In this document: piece by piece, positions 25,685 through 38,580 of the stretch
How the letters are laid out: each line of letters opens with the position of its first letter
Numbering within the stretch: position 1 is the stretch's first letter
Assembly (NCBI RefSeq): GCF_937616625.2
Contig: NC_065572.1
Coordinates: 43,675,653-43,739,652 of the forward strand
From: Mercurialis annua
Lineage: Eukaryota; Streptophyta; Magnoliopsida; Malpighiales; Euphorbiaceae
Direction of reading: 5' to 3'
DNA length: 64,000 nucleotides
Program-made: the position numbers and the translations under genes
The notes under the pieces: generated by a model
The model's database searches: none
Told to the model about the DNA's origin: nothing
What the model saw: only the letters and a program-made list of their open reading frames with translations

Positions 25685-28600
25685 ACATTCTGAAACAAAT
25701 CCAAGTGTTTCACCTTTTTAATAATTTAAACCAAACATTTACAAACGTTATGAAACAAATACAAACGTTTCACCTTTTTAGCGATTGAAGCCAAACGTTT
25801 ACAAATGTTACGCAACAAATCCAAACGTATCCCCTTTTTAGTGATTTAAGCTAAACGTTTACAAACGTTACGAAACAGAATCCAAACGTTTCACCTTTTT
25901 AGCGATTTAAGGCAAACGTTTACAAAGGTTATGAAACAAATCCAAATGTTTCAAGTTTTTAGCAAGTTAAGCTAAACGTTTACAAACGTTGCGAAACAAA
26001 TCCAAGCGTTTCCCCTTTTTAGCAATTGAAGCCAAACGTTTACAAATGTTTCGAAACAAATCCAAGCGTTTCACCTTTTTAGTAATTTATGCCAAGCGTT
26101 TACAAACGTTACGAAACAAATCCAAGCGTTTCACCTTTTTAGCAATTTAAGCCAATCGTTTACAAACGCTACGAAACAAATCCAAACATTTCCCCTTTTT
26201 AGCGATTTAAAACAAACGATAACAAACGTTACGAAAAAAATCCAAATGTTTCACATTTTTAGCAATTTAAGCCAAACCTTTACAAACGTTACGAAACAAA
26301 ACCAAACGTTTCACCTTTTTAGAGATTTTAGCCTAATGTTTACAAACGTTTCGAAACAAAACCAAACGTTTAAAACGTTACGAAACAAATCCAAACGTTT
26401 TACATTTTTAGCGATTTAAGCCAAATCTTTACAAACGTTATGAAACCAAACCAAACGTTTAAAATGTTATGAAACAAATCCGAACGTCCCCCATTTTTAG
26501 CGATTTAAGTCAAACCTTTACAAACGTTACGAAACAAAACCAAGCGTTTCACCTTTTTAGCAATTTAACCCAGACGTTTACAAACGTTACGAAACAAATC
26601 CAAGCGTTTCACCTTTTTAGCAGTTTTATCCAAACATTGACAAACGTTCCAAAACAAATCCAAGCGTTTCACCTTTTTAGCAATTTAAGCCAAACGTTTA
26701 CGAACGTTATGAAATGAATCTAAACGTTTCACCTTTTTAGCAATTGAAGCCAAACATTTAGAAACGTTACAAACAATTCCAAACGTTGCACCTCTTTAGC
26801 GATTAAAGCAAAATGTTTATAAACGCTACGAAACAAATCCAAACGTTTCCCCTTTATAGCATTTTAAGCCAAACGTTTACAAACGTTATGAAACAAATCA
26901 AATTGTTTCACCTTTTTAGCAATTTAAGCCAAATGTTAGGAATCAAATCCAAACGTTTCACCTTTTTAGGAATCAAAGCCAAATGTTTACAAACGTTTCG
27001 CCTCTTTAGCGATTTAAGCCAAACGTTTACAAACGTTACGAAAAAATCCAAACGTTTCATCTTTTTAGCGATTTAAGCCAAACGTTTACAAACGTTCTGA
27101 AACACATCCACACATTTCGCCTTTATAGCGATATAAGCCAAACGTTTACAAACGTTACGAAACAAATCCAAACGTTTCACCTTTTTAGCAATTTAAGCCA
27201 ATCGTTTACATACGTTGCGAAACCACACCAAATGTTAAAAACGTTAAGAAACAAATCCAAACGTTTCACATTTTTAGCGATTTAAGCCAAACCTTTATAA
27301 ACATTACGAAATAAACCAAGCATTTCACCTTTTTAGCATTTGAAGCCAAACATTTACAAACATTATGAAACAAATCCAAGCGTTTCACCTTTTTAGCAAT
27401 TTAAGCCAAACGTTTACAAACATTCTGAAACAAATCCAAGCGTTTCACCTTTTTAATAATTTAAACCAATCATTTACAAACGTTACGAAACAAATACAAA
27501 CGTTTCACCTTTTTAGCGATTGAAGCCAAACGTTTACAAATGTTACACAACAAATCCAAACGTATCCCCTTTTTAGTAATTTAAGCTAAACGTTTACAAA
27601 CGTTACGAAACAGAATCCAAATATTTCACCTTTTAGCGATTTAAGGCAAACGTTTACAATGGTTATGAAACAAATCCAAATGTTTCAAGTTTTTAGCAAG
27701 TTAAGCCAAACGTTTACAAACGTTGCGAAACAAATCCAAGCGTTTCCCCTTTTTAGCAATTGAAGCCAAACGTTTACAAATGTTTCGAAACAAATCCAAG
27801 CGTTTCACCTTTTTATTAATTTATGCCAAGCGTTTACAAACGTTACGAAACAAATCCAAGCGTTTCACCTTTTTAGCACTTTAAGCCAAACGTTTAAAAA
27901 AGCTACGAAACAAATCCAAACATTTCCCCTTTTTAGCGATTTAAAACAAACGATAACAAACGTTACGAAAAAAATCCAAACGTTTCACATTTTTAGCAAT
28001 TTAAGCCAAACCTTTACAAACGTTACGAAACAAAACCAAACGTTTCACCTTTTTAGAGATTTTAGCCTAATGTTTACAAACGTTTCGAAACAAAACCAAA
28101 CGTTTAAAACGTTACGAAACAAATCCAAACGTTTTACATTTTTAGCGAATTAAGCCAAATCTTTACAAACGTTATGAAACCAAACCAAACGTTTAAAATG
28201 TTATGAAACAAATCCGAAAGTTTCACATTTTTAGCGATTTAAGCCAAACCTTTACAAACGTTACGAAACAAAACCAAGCGTTTCACCTTTTTAGCAATTT
28301 AACCCAGACGTTTACAAACGTTACGAAACAAATCCAAGCGTTTCACCTTTTTAGCAGTTTTATCCAAACATTTACAAACGTTCCAAAACAAATCCAAGCG
28401 TTTCACCTTTTTAGCAATTTAAGCCAAACGTTTACGAACGTTATGAAATGAATCTAAACGTTTCACCTTTTTAGCAATTGAAGCCAAACATTTAGAAACG
28501 TTACAAACAATTCCAAACGTTGCACCTCTTTAGCGATTAAAGCAAAATGTTTATAAACGCTACGAAACAAATCCAAACGTTTCCCCTTTATAGCATTTTA

Positions 28601-31600
28601 AGCCAAACGTTTACAAACGTTATGAAACAAATCAAATTGTTTCACCTTTTTAGCAATTTAAGCCAAATGTTAGGAATCAAATCCAAACGTTTCACCTTTT
28701 TAGGAATCAAAGCCAAATGTTTACAAACGTTTCGCCTCTTTAGCAATTTAAGCCAAACGTTTACAAACGTTACGAAAAAATCCAAACGTTTCATCTTTTT
28801 AGCGATTTAAGCCAAACGTTTACAAACGTTCTGAAACACATCCACACATTTCGCCTTTATAGCGATTTAAGCCAAACGTTTACAAACGTTACGAAACAAA
28901 TCCAAACGTTTCACCTTTTTAGCAATTTAAGCCAATCGTTTACAAACGTTACGAAATCACACCAAATGTTAAAAACGTTAAGAAACAAATCCAAACGTTT
29001 CACATTTTTAGAGATTTAAGCCAAATTTTTATAAACGTTACGAAATAAACCAAGCATTTCACCTTTTTAGCATTTGAAGCCAAACGTTTACAAACATTAT
29101 GAAACAAATCCAAGCGTTTCACCTTTTTAGTATTTGAAGCCAAACGATTACAAACATTATGAAACAAATCCAAGCGTTTCACCTTTTTAGCAATTTAAGC
29201 CAAATGTTTACAAACATTCTGAAACGAATCCAAGCGTTTCACCTTTTTAGTAATTTAAGCCAAACATTTACAAACATTACGAAACAAATACAAAAGTTTC
29301 ACCTTTTTAGCGATTGAAGCGAAATATTTACAAATTTTATGCAACAAATCCAAACGTATCCCCTTTTTAGTGATTTAAGCTAAACGTTTACAAACGTTAC
29401 GAAACAGAATCCAAACGTTTCACCTTTTTAGCGATTTAAGGCAAACGTTTACAAAGGTTATGAAACAAATCCAAATGTTTCAAGTTTTTAGCAATTTAAG
29501 CCAAACGTTTACAAACGTTGCGAAACAAATCCAAGCGTTTCCCCTTTTTAGCAATTGAAGCCAAACGTTTACAAATGTTTCGAAACAAATCCAAGCGTTT
29601 CACCTTTTTATTATTTTATGTCAAGCGTTTACAAACGTTACGAAACAAATCCAAGCGTTTCACCTTTTTAGCACTTTAAGCCAAACGTTTAATAAAGCTA
29701 CGAAACAAATCCAAACATTTCCCCTTTTTAGCGATTTAAAACAAACGATAACAAACGTTACGAAAAAAATCCAAACGTTTCACATTTTTAGCAATTTAAG
29801 CCAAACCTTTACAAACGTTACGAAACAAAACCAAACGTTTCACCTTTTTAGAGATTTTAGCCTAATGTTTACAAACGTTTCGAAACAAAACCAAACGTTT
29901 AAAACGTTACGAAACAAATCCAAACGTTTTACATTTTTAGCGAATTAAGCCAAATCTTTACAAGCGTTATGAAACCAAACCAAACGTTTAAAATGTTATG
30001 AAACAAATCCGAAAGTTTCACATTTTTAGCGATTTAAGCCAAACCTTTACAAACGTTACGAAACAAAACCAAGCGTTTCACCTTTTTAGCAATTTAACCC
30101 AGACGTTTACAAACGTTACGAAACAAATCGAAGCGTTTCACCTTTTTAGCAGTTTTATCCAAACATTTACAAACGTTCCAAAACAAATCCAAGCGTTTCA
30201 CCTTTTTAGCAATTTAAGCCAAACGTTTACGAACGTTATGAAATGAATCTAAACGTTTCACATTTTTAGCAATTGAAGCTAAACATTTAGAAACGTTACA
30301 AACAATTCCAAACGTTGCACCTCTTTAGCGATTAAAGCAAAATGTTTATAAACGCTACGAAACAAATCCAAACGTTTCCCCTTTATAGCATTTTAAGCCA
30401 AACGTTCACAAACGTTATGAAACAAATCAAATTGTTTCACCTTTTTAGCAATTTAAGCCAAATGTTAGGAATCAAATCCAAACGTTTCACCTTTTTAGGA
30501 ATCAAAGCCAAATGTTTACAAACGTTTCGCCTCTTTAGCAATTTAAGCCAAACGTTTACAAACGTTACGAAAAAATCCAAACGTTTCATCTTTTTAGCGA
30601 TTTAAGCCAAACGTTTACAAACGTTCTGAAACACATCCACACATTTCGCCTTTATAGCGATTTAAGCCAAACGTTTACAAACGTTACGAAACAAATCCAA
30701 ACGTTTCACCTTTTTAGCAATTTAAGCCAATCGTTTACAAACGTTACGAAATCACACCAAATGTTAAAAACGTTAAGAAACAAATCCAAACGTTTCACAT
30801 TTTTAGAGATTTAAGCCAAATTTTTATAAACGTTACGAAATAAACCAAGCATTTCACCTTTTTAGCATTTGAAGCCAAACGTTTACAAACATTATGAAAC
30901 AAATCCAAGCGTTTCACCTTTTTAGTATTTGAAGCCAAACGATTACAAACATTATGAAACAAATCCAAGCGTTTCACCTTTTTAGCAATTTAAGCCAAAC
31001 GTTTACAAACATTCTGAAACGAATCCAAGCGTTTCACCTTTTTAGTAATTTAAGCCAAACATTTACAAACATTACGAAACAAATACAAAAGTTTCACCTT
31101 TTTAGCGATTGAAGCGAAATATTTACAAATTTTATGCAACAAATCCAAACGTATCCCCTTTTTAGTGATTTAAGCTAAACGTTTACAAACGTTACGAAAC
31201 AGAATCCAAACGTTTCACCTTTTTAGCGATTTAAGGCAAACGTTTACAAAGGTTATGAAACAAATCCAAATGTTTCAAGTTTTTAGCAATTTAAGCCAAA
31301 CATTTACAAATGTTTCGAAACAAATCCAAGCGTTTCACCTTTTTAGTAATTTAAGCCAAGCGTTTACAAACGTTACGAAACAAATCCAAGCGTTTCACAT
31401 TTTTAGCAGTTTAAGCAAAACGTTTACAAACGCTACGAAACAAATCCAAACGTTTCCCCTTTTTAGCGATTTAAAACAAACGATAACAAATGTTACGAAA
31501 CAAAACCAAATGTTTTAAACGTTACAAAAAAAATCCAAACGTTTCACATTTTTAGCAATTTAAGCCAAACCTTTACAAACGTTACGAAACAAAACCAAAC

Positions 31601-31790
31601 GTTTAAAACGTTACGAAACAAATCCAAACGTTTCACATTTTTAGCGCTTTAAGGCAAACCTTTACAAACATTACGAAACAAAATCAAGCGTTTCACCTTT
31701 TTATCAATTTAAGCCAAACGTTTACAAATGTTACGAAACAAATCAAAGCGTTTCACCTTTTTTGCAATTTAAGCCAAACGTACAAAACAA
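25685..31790 (+). repeat. 60-bp satellite block B, second HOR family (period 1734/1795 bp)
   Basis: The marker GGTTATGAAACAAATCC occurs at 25927, 27661, 29456 and 31251, giving unit lengths of 1734, 1795 and 1795 bp (29 and 30 monomers). The 61-bp difference is one extra monomer (AGTATTTGAAGCC..., about 29131-29190, repeated at about 30926-30985) missing from the first unit. Three units are complete and the fourth decays after about 31300. Units two and three are almost identical. Monomers are biased to AATCCAAGCGTTTCACC and AGCAATTTAAG variants, setting this family apart from HOR-A. No genes. Confidence 0.9.
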
Positions 31791-34265
31791 ATCCAAACGT
31801 TTCGCCTTTTTAGCGATTTAAGCCAAACGTTACAAACGATACGAAATAAATAATAACGATTCACCTTTTTAGCGATTTAAGCCAAACGTTTACAAACGTT
31901 ACGAAACAAATCCAAACGTTTCATCTTTTTAGCGATTTAAGCCAAACGTTACGAAACAAATCAAAACGTTTCGCCTTTATAGCGATTTATGCCAAACGTT
32001 TACAAACTTTACGAAGCAAATCCAAACGTTTCTCCTTTTTAGCGATTTTAGCCAAACGTTTACAAACGTTACAAAACAAAACCAAACTTTTAAAACATTA
32101 TGAAACCTATTCAAAAATTTCACATTTTTAGCGATTTAAGCCAAACCTTTACAAACGTTACAAAAAAAAACCAAGCATTTCACCTTTTTAGCAATTTAAG
32201 CCAAACTTTTACCAACGTTACGAAACAAATTCAAAAGTTTTGCCTTTATAGCGATTTAAGCTAAACGTTTACAAACGTTACGAAACAAATCAAAACGTTT
32301 CTCCTTTTTCGGGATTTTAGCCAAACGCTTATAAACGTTACGAAACAAAACCAAACATTTAAAACGTTACAAAACCTATCCAAACATTTCACTTTTTTAG
32401 CGATTTAAGCCAAACCTTTACAAATGTTACGAAACAAAACCAAGCATCTCACCTTTTTAGCAATTTAAGCCAAACGTTTACAAACGTTCCGAAACAAATC
32501 CAAGCGTTTCACCTTTATACAAATTTAAGTCAAATGTTTACAAACGTAACGAAACAAATCCAAGCGTTTAACCCTTTTAGCAATCTAAGCCAAACGTTTA
32601 CAAACGTTACGAAAGAAATCCAAACATTTCACCTTATAGTGATTTAAGCCGAACGTTTACAAATATTACGAAACAAATCCGAACATTTTACCCTTTTAGC
32701 GATATAGACAAAACGTTTGCAAACGTTGCAAAACAAATCGAAACTATTCCCCATTTTAGCGATTTAAGCCAAACGTTTACAAACGTTACGAAACAAATCC
32801 AAAAACTTTTCCCCTTTCTCCGATTGAAGCCAAACGTTTACAAACATTACGAAACAAATTCAAAGCGTTTCACCGTTTTAGAAATATAATACAAACGTTT
32901 ACAAACGTTACGAAACAAATCCAAATGTTTCACCTTTTTAGTGATATAAGTCAAACGTTTACAAACGTTACGAAACAAATCAAAATGTTTTCCCATTTTT
33001 GCGATTTAAAGAAAACGTATAAAACATACCGAAAGAAATTCAAACGTTTCACCTTTTTAGAGATTTAAGCAAATTGTTTACAAATGTTACGAAACAAATC
33101 CAAACATTACACCTTTTCAGCGATGTAAGCCAAACGTTTACAAACGTTACGAAACAAATCCAAATGTTTTCCCATTTTAGCTATTTAAGCCAAACGTTTT
33201 GAAATTAAACCAAACGTTTCCCCTTTTTAGCGATTTAAGTGAAAAGTTTACAAACGTTACGGAACAAAAACCAACATTTCACCTTTTTAGCGATTTAAGC
33301 CAAACGTTTAAAATGTTGCGAAACAAATCCAAGCGTTTCACCTTATTTGAAATTTATGCCAAACATTTACATACGTTACAAAAAAAATCTAAACGTTACA
33401 ACTTTTTAGCGATTTAAGCCAAACGTTTACAAACGTTGCGAAACAAATCCAAACGTTTTCCCATTTTAGCGATTTAAGCCAAACGTTTACAAATGTTACG
33501 AAACATATCCAAGCGTTTCACCTTTTTAGCGATTTAAGCCAAAATTTTACAAACGATACAAAACAAAACCAAACGTTTAAAATGTTACGAAACAAATCCA
33601 AACGTTGCACCTTTTTAGCATTTCACCGTTTTAGCATTATAAACCAAACGTTTACAAACGTTTTAAAAGAAATCCAAGCGTTTCACCTTTTTAGCAATTT
33701 AAGCCAAACGTTTACAAGCATTACGAAACAAATCCAAACGTTTCACCTTCTTAGCGATTGAAGCAAACGTTTACAAACATTGTGAAACAAAACAAACGTT
33801 ACGAAGCAAATGCAAGCATTTAACCTTTTTAGCAATTTAAGCCAAACGTTTACAAACACTCCGAAACAAATCCAAAGGTTTAACCTTTTTTGTTATTTAA
33901 GCCAAACGTTTGCAATTTTTTAGTGAATGAAGCCAAACGTTACGAAACAGATTTAAACGTTTCACGTTTTTAGCTATTTAAGCCAAACATTTACAAACGT
34001 TACGAAACAAATACAAACGTTTCCCCATTTTAGCGATTGAAGCCAAACATTTACAAACGTTGCGAAACAAGTCCCAACGTTTTTCCTTTTTAGCGATTTA
34101 AGCCAAACGTTTACAAACGTTATGAAACAAATCCAAAAGTTTCCCCATTTTAGCGATTTAAGACAAACGTTTACAAACGTTACGAAACAAATACAAACGT
34201 TTCACCTTTTTACCGATTTAAGCCAAACGTTTACAAACGTTTGGATTTGTTTCTTAAAACATATT
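31791..34265 (+). repeat. 60-bp satellite block C, irregular monomers
   Basis: Divergent monomers with frequent indels and truncated units (for example around 31780, 31850, 31945, 33605 and 33905) and no long-range period that I can see, except a local similarity of about 270 bp between 32050-32190 and 32320-32460 (sharing AAAACATTA/CGTTAC...AAACCTAT). It looks like older, unhomogenised satellite between two HOR domains and ends at the inverted repeat at 34239. No genes. Confidence 0.85.
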
Positions 34266-34280
34266 GAAACAAATCCAAAC
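34239..34280. repeat. Perfect 15-bp inverted repeat at a satellite junction
   Basis: GTTTGGATTTGTTTC (34239-34253), a 12-bp spacer, then GAAACAAATCCAAAC (34266-34280). The left arm is satellite sequence in reverse orientation; it is the only strand switch I found in about 47 kb of satellite. Sequence to the right is normal HOR-A (AAACACTTCCC, as at 2335 and 46628); sequence to the left is block C. Confidence 0.95.
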
Positions 34281-36113
34281 ACTTCCCATATTTAGCGTTG
34301 AAAGCCAAACATTTACATACGTTACGACATAAATCCAAACGTTTCACATTTTTAGCGATTGAAACCAAACCTTTACAAACGTTACGAAACAAATTCAAAT
34401 GTTTCTCATATTTAACAATTTAAGCCAAAAGTTTACAAAATTTACGGAACAAAACCAAGAGTTTCACCTTTTTAGCAATTTAAGCCAAACGTTTACAAAC
34501 GTTACGAAACAAATCCAAACGTTTCATATTTTTAGCGATTTAAGCCAAACGTTTACAAACGGTACGAAAGAAATCCAAACGTTTCACCTTTTTAGCGATT
34601 TAAGCCAAACGTTTATAAACGCTACGAAACAAATCCAAACGTTTCCCCTTTTTAGCGATTTAAGCCAAACGTTTACAAACGTTAAGAAACAAATCCAAAT
34701 GTTTCCCCATTTTAGCGATTTAACCAAACGTTTAAAACGTTTCAAAACAAATCCAAACATTTCACCTTTTTAGCGATTTATGCCAAATGTTTACAAAATT
34801 TACGAACAAATCCAAACGTTTCACCCTTTTAGCGATTTAAGCCAAACGTTTAAAAACGTTACGAAACAAATCCAAACGTTTCACCTTTTTAGCAATTTAA
34901 GCCAAATGTATATAAACTTTACGAAACAAATCAAAACGTTTCACCTTTTAGCGATTTAAGACAAACGTTTACAAATGTTGGGAAACATATCCAAACGTTT
35001 CTCATATTTAATAATTTAAGCCAAACGTTTACAAACGTTACGAAACAAAACCAAGTGTTTCACCTTTTCAGCAATTTAAGCCAAACGTTAACAAACGTTA
35101 CTAAACAAATCCAAACGTTTCACCTTTTTATCGATTTAAGCCAAATGTTTCACCTTTTTAGCGATTTAAGCCAAACGTTTATAAACGTTAAAACCAAACT
35201 TTCAAAACGTTACGAAACGAATCCAAACGTTTAGAAAAGTTACAAAACAACACCAAATGTTTCCCCATTTTAGCAATTTAAACCAAACGTTTACAAACGT
35301 TACGAAAAAAAACCAAACGATGCTAAACGTTACGAAACAAATCCAAACGTTTCACATTTTTAGTGATTTAAGCCAAACGTTTACAAACGTTACGAAACAA
35401 ATCCGAACGTTTCACCATTTTAGTGATTGAAGCCTAACATTTACAAACGATATGAAAAAATCCAAACGTTTCGAAACAAATTTAAAATGTTTAAAACGTT
35501 ACGAAACAAATCCAACCGTTTCACGTTTTTAGCAATTTAAGCCGAACGTTAACAAAGGTTACAAAACAAATTCAAATGTTTCACCTTTTCAATAATTTAA
35601 GCCAAACGTTTACAAACGTTACAAAACTAATCAAAACGTTTAAAATGTTAAGAAACCCTTATTAGCATTTTAAGCCAAATGTTTACAAACCTTACGAAAC
35701 AAATCCAAACGTTTCACCTCTTTAGCGATATAAAACAAATGTTTACAAACGTTACGAAACAAATTCAAACGTTTCACCTTTTTAGTGATTTAAGCCAAAT
35801 GTTTACAAACGTAACAAAACAAAACCAAACATTTTACCTTTTTAATGATTTAAGCCAAATATTTACAAACGTTACGAAACAAATCCAAAAGTTTCACCTT
35901 TTTAGCGATTTAAGCCAAACATTTACAAATGTTACGAAACAAATCTAAACGTTTCCCCTTTTTATCTATTTAAGCCAAAAGTTTATAAACGTTACGAAAC
36001 AAATCCAAGCGTTTCACCTTTTTTGCAATTTAAGCCAAACGTTACGAAACAAATCCAAACGTTCCTGCTTTTTAGCGAATTAAGCCAAACGTTTACAAAC
36101 TTTATGAAACAAA
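34266..36113 (+). repeat. 60-bp satellite, HOR-A copy e (long type), part before the copia element
   Basis: HOR-A resumes abruptly and proceeds through the landmark at 34399 and the marker AAAATGTTAAGAAACCC at about 35642. It closely follows copies a and b. It is interrupted after TTTATGAAACAAA at 36113. Landmark spacing 34399-46749 minus the copia insertion (8857 bp with duplication) is 3493 bp. Confidence 0.92.
36109..36113. repeat. 5-bp target-site duplication of the copia element (right copy 44966-44970)
   Basis: ACAAA on both sides. The uninterrupted equivalent of the site, TTTATGAAACAAATCC, is seen at about 9111-9126 and 12720-12735, and with one change at about 48462-48476. Confidence 0.95.
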
Positions 36114-37499
36114 TGTTAGTAGTATATGCCCTAGGGCCATTTGATCGTGTATATCTGTAGAATTAATCCCAATGGCAAAGATATATATGTTCTATTTGAA
36201 CTAAGTGTCTCATCAACTAAGTGTTCATTTATTACGTATTGTCCTTATCACATTGTGATAGAATCTATTCTTTATGTGTTAAGAATATGAGTGATAAATT
36301 CTATTATACAAGTGATCTAAATAACCGTTCGCGATCGATGGGAACCTGCGAATAAGGGCATTGCATTATCCCAGAAAGATCGTCACCTCTGTTTATTCTC
36401 CTGATTAGTAAAGAGTTACTAAATTATAGGAAGTAGTGAGTCTCATACTACTTGATGGGGATCAGAATAAACACGTGGACACTCAAGGTGTTGAGTGAGT
36501 CGAACAAGTGACGCGAGATGACTTATACATGGTAATTCATTAAAGTCAATTTAATATCATCTAGTTCATAATTGTACATATGTCCTTTGACTTGCGGTGA
36601 CACTATCTTGTATATAGGTGATTAGAGTTTGATACTCCTTAACCCTAGATCTTTCATGAGCTAGGGCCGCGGGATGTGTTGGCTCTAGTTAGTTGTATAT
36701 GGAGATAGGGGTTTAACCTAGAAAGGATTCATCACTCTGGATGAACGGAGACAAGATTCTATGCTATCTCAAATTGTTCTTGATGGATGATAAAACCTGC
36801 GCAGGTGTATATGACTTACATAGAAAGTTGTTTCTAGTGGAAGTCATATTTATCAAGAATTAGAACTGGGAGATGAGGTCATATAATCAAGACATACAGT
36901 GTTTGACTTAACCGTGACACTAGTCGAGATTGGAATCTTAGATGAAGGGAATTTTGAGTGTACGGTAATTATGAACATTGGTTCAAAAAGAATGCATCGA
37001 AACATTCATCTCTATTTGGGGGTCGTGATATGTTGCTAGACGTCACTCTCGATCTACGAGAATTAATAATTAAATGGGATTTAATTATTTAATATAAGAA
37101 AGGCGTTTCTTATGTCTCTCGTTGCCATATAGATGTGAACCTAGTTAGTCACACACAATAGAGTGTGCAACCGATTGAGTTTACGAAAGATGGATTTCAT
37201 ATAGATACTAGCATATCTCGGAAATTAATCTAAGATGAAAAACAAGTACAAATTAGGGACTAATTTGTAAGAGTTATAAATTAGTAGGAACCTAATTGTA
37301 CTATGTCCATATTAATTAGGGACTAATTTATAAGAGTTATAAATTAGTAGGAACCTAATTATATTTTAACCAAGTTTTATGATTAAAAGGTTTAAGTAAT
37401 TAATTAGTGTAATTAATGATACTTAAATGACTAATCATTAGCTAATGGAATGATTATGTCATGGGGATGATGTAATGAGATAAGCCTATGTCATATATG

Positions 37500-37548
37500 T
37501 GATGTCATATGATGACATCACCTATATGATGTCACCTATGTGATGTCA
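37500..37548 (+). promoter_or_regulatory. Cluster of four TGATGTCA/TGACATCA motifs in the copia 5' LTR
   Basis: TGATGTCA at 37500, TGACATCA (its inverse) at 37513, TGATGTCA at 37527 and 37541, spaced 13-14 bp, ending about 95 bp upstream of the TATA box. They resemble the bZIP site TGACGTCA with its CpG converted to TG or CA. The same cluster is at 44359-44407 in the 3' LTR. An enhancer role is inference. Confidence 0.55.
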
Positions 37549-37640
37549 CCACATGAAAGGTGTCATATGGTGGCAACACCTTTGCTTGGTGTGTGACACC
37601 TAGCATGCAAGGTGTTGCATTCTTAAGGCATGCTCTAGCC

Positions 37641-37648
37641 TATAAATA
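37641..37648 (+). promoter_or_regulatory. TATA box of the copia 5' LTR
   Basis: TATAAATA in CTAGCCTATAAATAGAGCA, conserved in all three LTR copies of the window, at LTR position 1528. Transcription would start about 30 bp downstream and read through the interior. Confidence 0.8.
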
Positions 37649-38107
37649 GAGCATGTCCTTGCTCATTTCATAAGACCACACAACACACATCTCACTACAA
37701 AGTTGTAGAGAGAGAAAGCACTTGAAGGAGTTCAAGTAATCATCAATCACGGGAAAAACTTGGCGACGTTTTTCATACATCCGAGCAAGGTAGTGATCGC
37801 GGCGAGAGTTTGAGCTTAGGGCTGCTCGGCAAGAGGAACTCTTGCAGGATTACTTCAAGGCGAGGATTCAATCGGACGCATACTCGTGTGGACGAGCTTG
37901 AGGTCGCCGTACTTTCGGGACTACAAGAATCGTTGGAGAATCGACATAGGTATTCTTCTTACGATTCCTAGATGCGTGCTTTAATTAATAAATGATACGA
38001 CGATCCATTTGTTGTTGATATGATCAACTTTAGGATCCGGATTGTTGGAATTTCGATTTTGAATTGAATTATACGATTCGGACCCGCGCCTCCCGCTGCG
38101 CCAACAG

Positions 38108-38120
38108 TGGTATCGGAGCC
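38108..38120 (+). promoter_or_regulatory. Primer binding site of the copia element
   Basis: TGGTATCGGAGCC, one base different from the initiator-Met primer site TGGTATCAGAGCC, one base after the LTR end. The change could be post-insertional or inherited. Confidence 0.8.
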
Positions 38121-38580
38121 ACCGTATCATCGAGTATTAACGCTTTACGATTGAATATATGTATAAAAAATCATGGACTTAGGAATTATTATTGGGCATG
38201 TAATTTATAATTCCGAGGGCTTATTTTTCCAAAACGAACAATCGCTATTGTGATATTAATTACATTTGATTAAATTCTGTCTAGGAGATTGGTACTTAAG
38301 TGGTCCGCTCGTGACCCTCCAATCTATCCTGGGAATTTTTCTAATGTGATCATTTAACACAATACGTGATTCGCTTGTGCATTATGTTGTCATCAACGGG
38401 ATGTGCGGAAAAAGGCGAAACCCGAAAAAAAAAAAAGGCCCGAAAAAAAAATATATTTTTTTCCGTAAAAAACTGAAATGCTGAAAAAGGGGTTTTACAC
38501 CCGGGAAAAAGTTTCCGACTCGAAAAAAAAAAAAAAAACGTAAAATAAAAATAAATTTTTATTTCGAGGATCAGCGATCG
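38121..38580 (+). other. Copia leader with homopolymer-rich tract
   Basis: Non-coding stretch between primer site and the gag remnant. It includes CCCG-plus-poly-A motifs around 38420-38455 and poly-A and T runs to 38570, which look like slippage-expanded sequence. No gene or RNA structure recognised. Confidence 0.6.

Larger units (their letters stand above)
36114..38106 (+). repeat. 5' LTR of the copia element (1993 bp)
   Basis: It starts TGTTAGTAGTATATGCCC and ends CCGCTGCGCCAACA. The TATA box at 37641 puts U3 at about 1.5 kb and R-U5 at about 0.45 kb. It contains a 47-bp direct repeat (37251-37297 and 37314-37360, 63-bp spacing, core AATTAGGGACTAATTT). Differences from the 3' LTR include TTTATGTG versus TTTAGGTG, GGGAACC versus GGGGTCC and ATGGGGATG versus ATGGTGATG. 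Confidence 0.95.
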
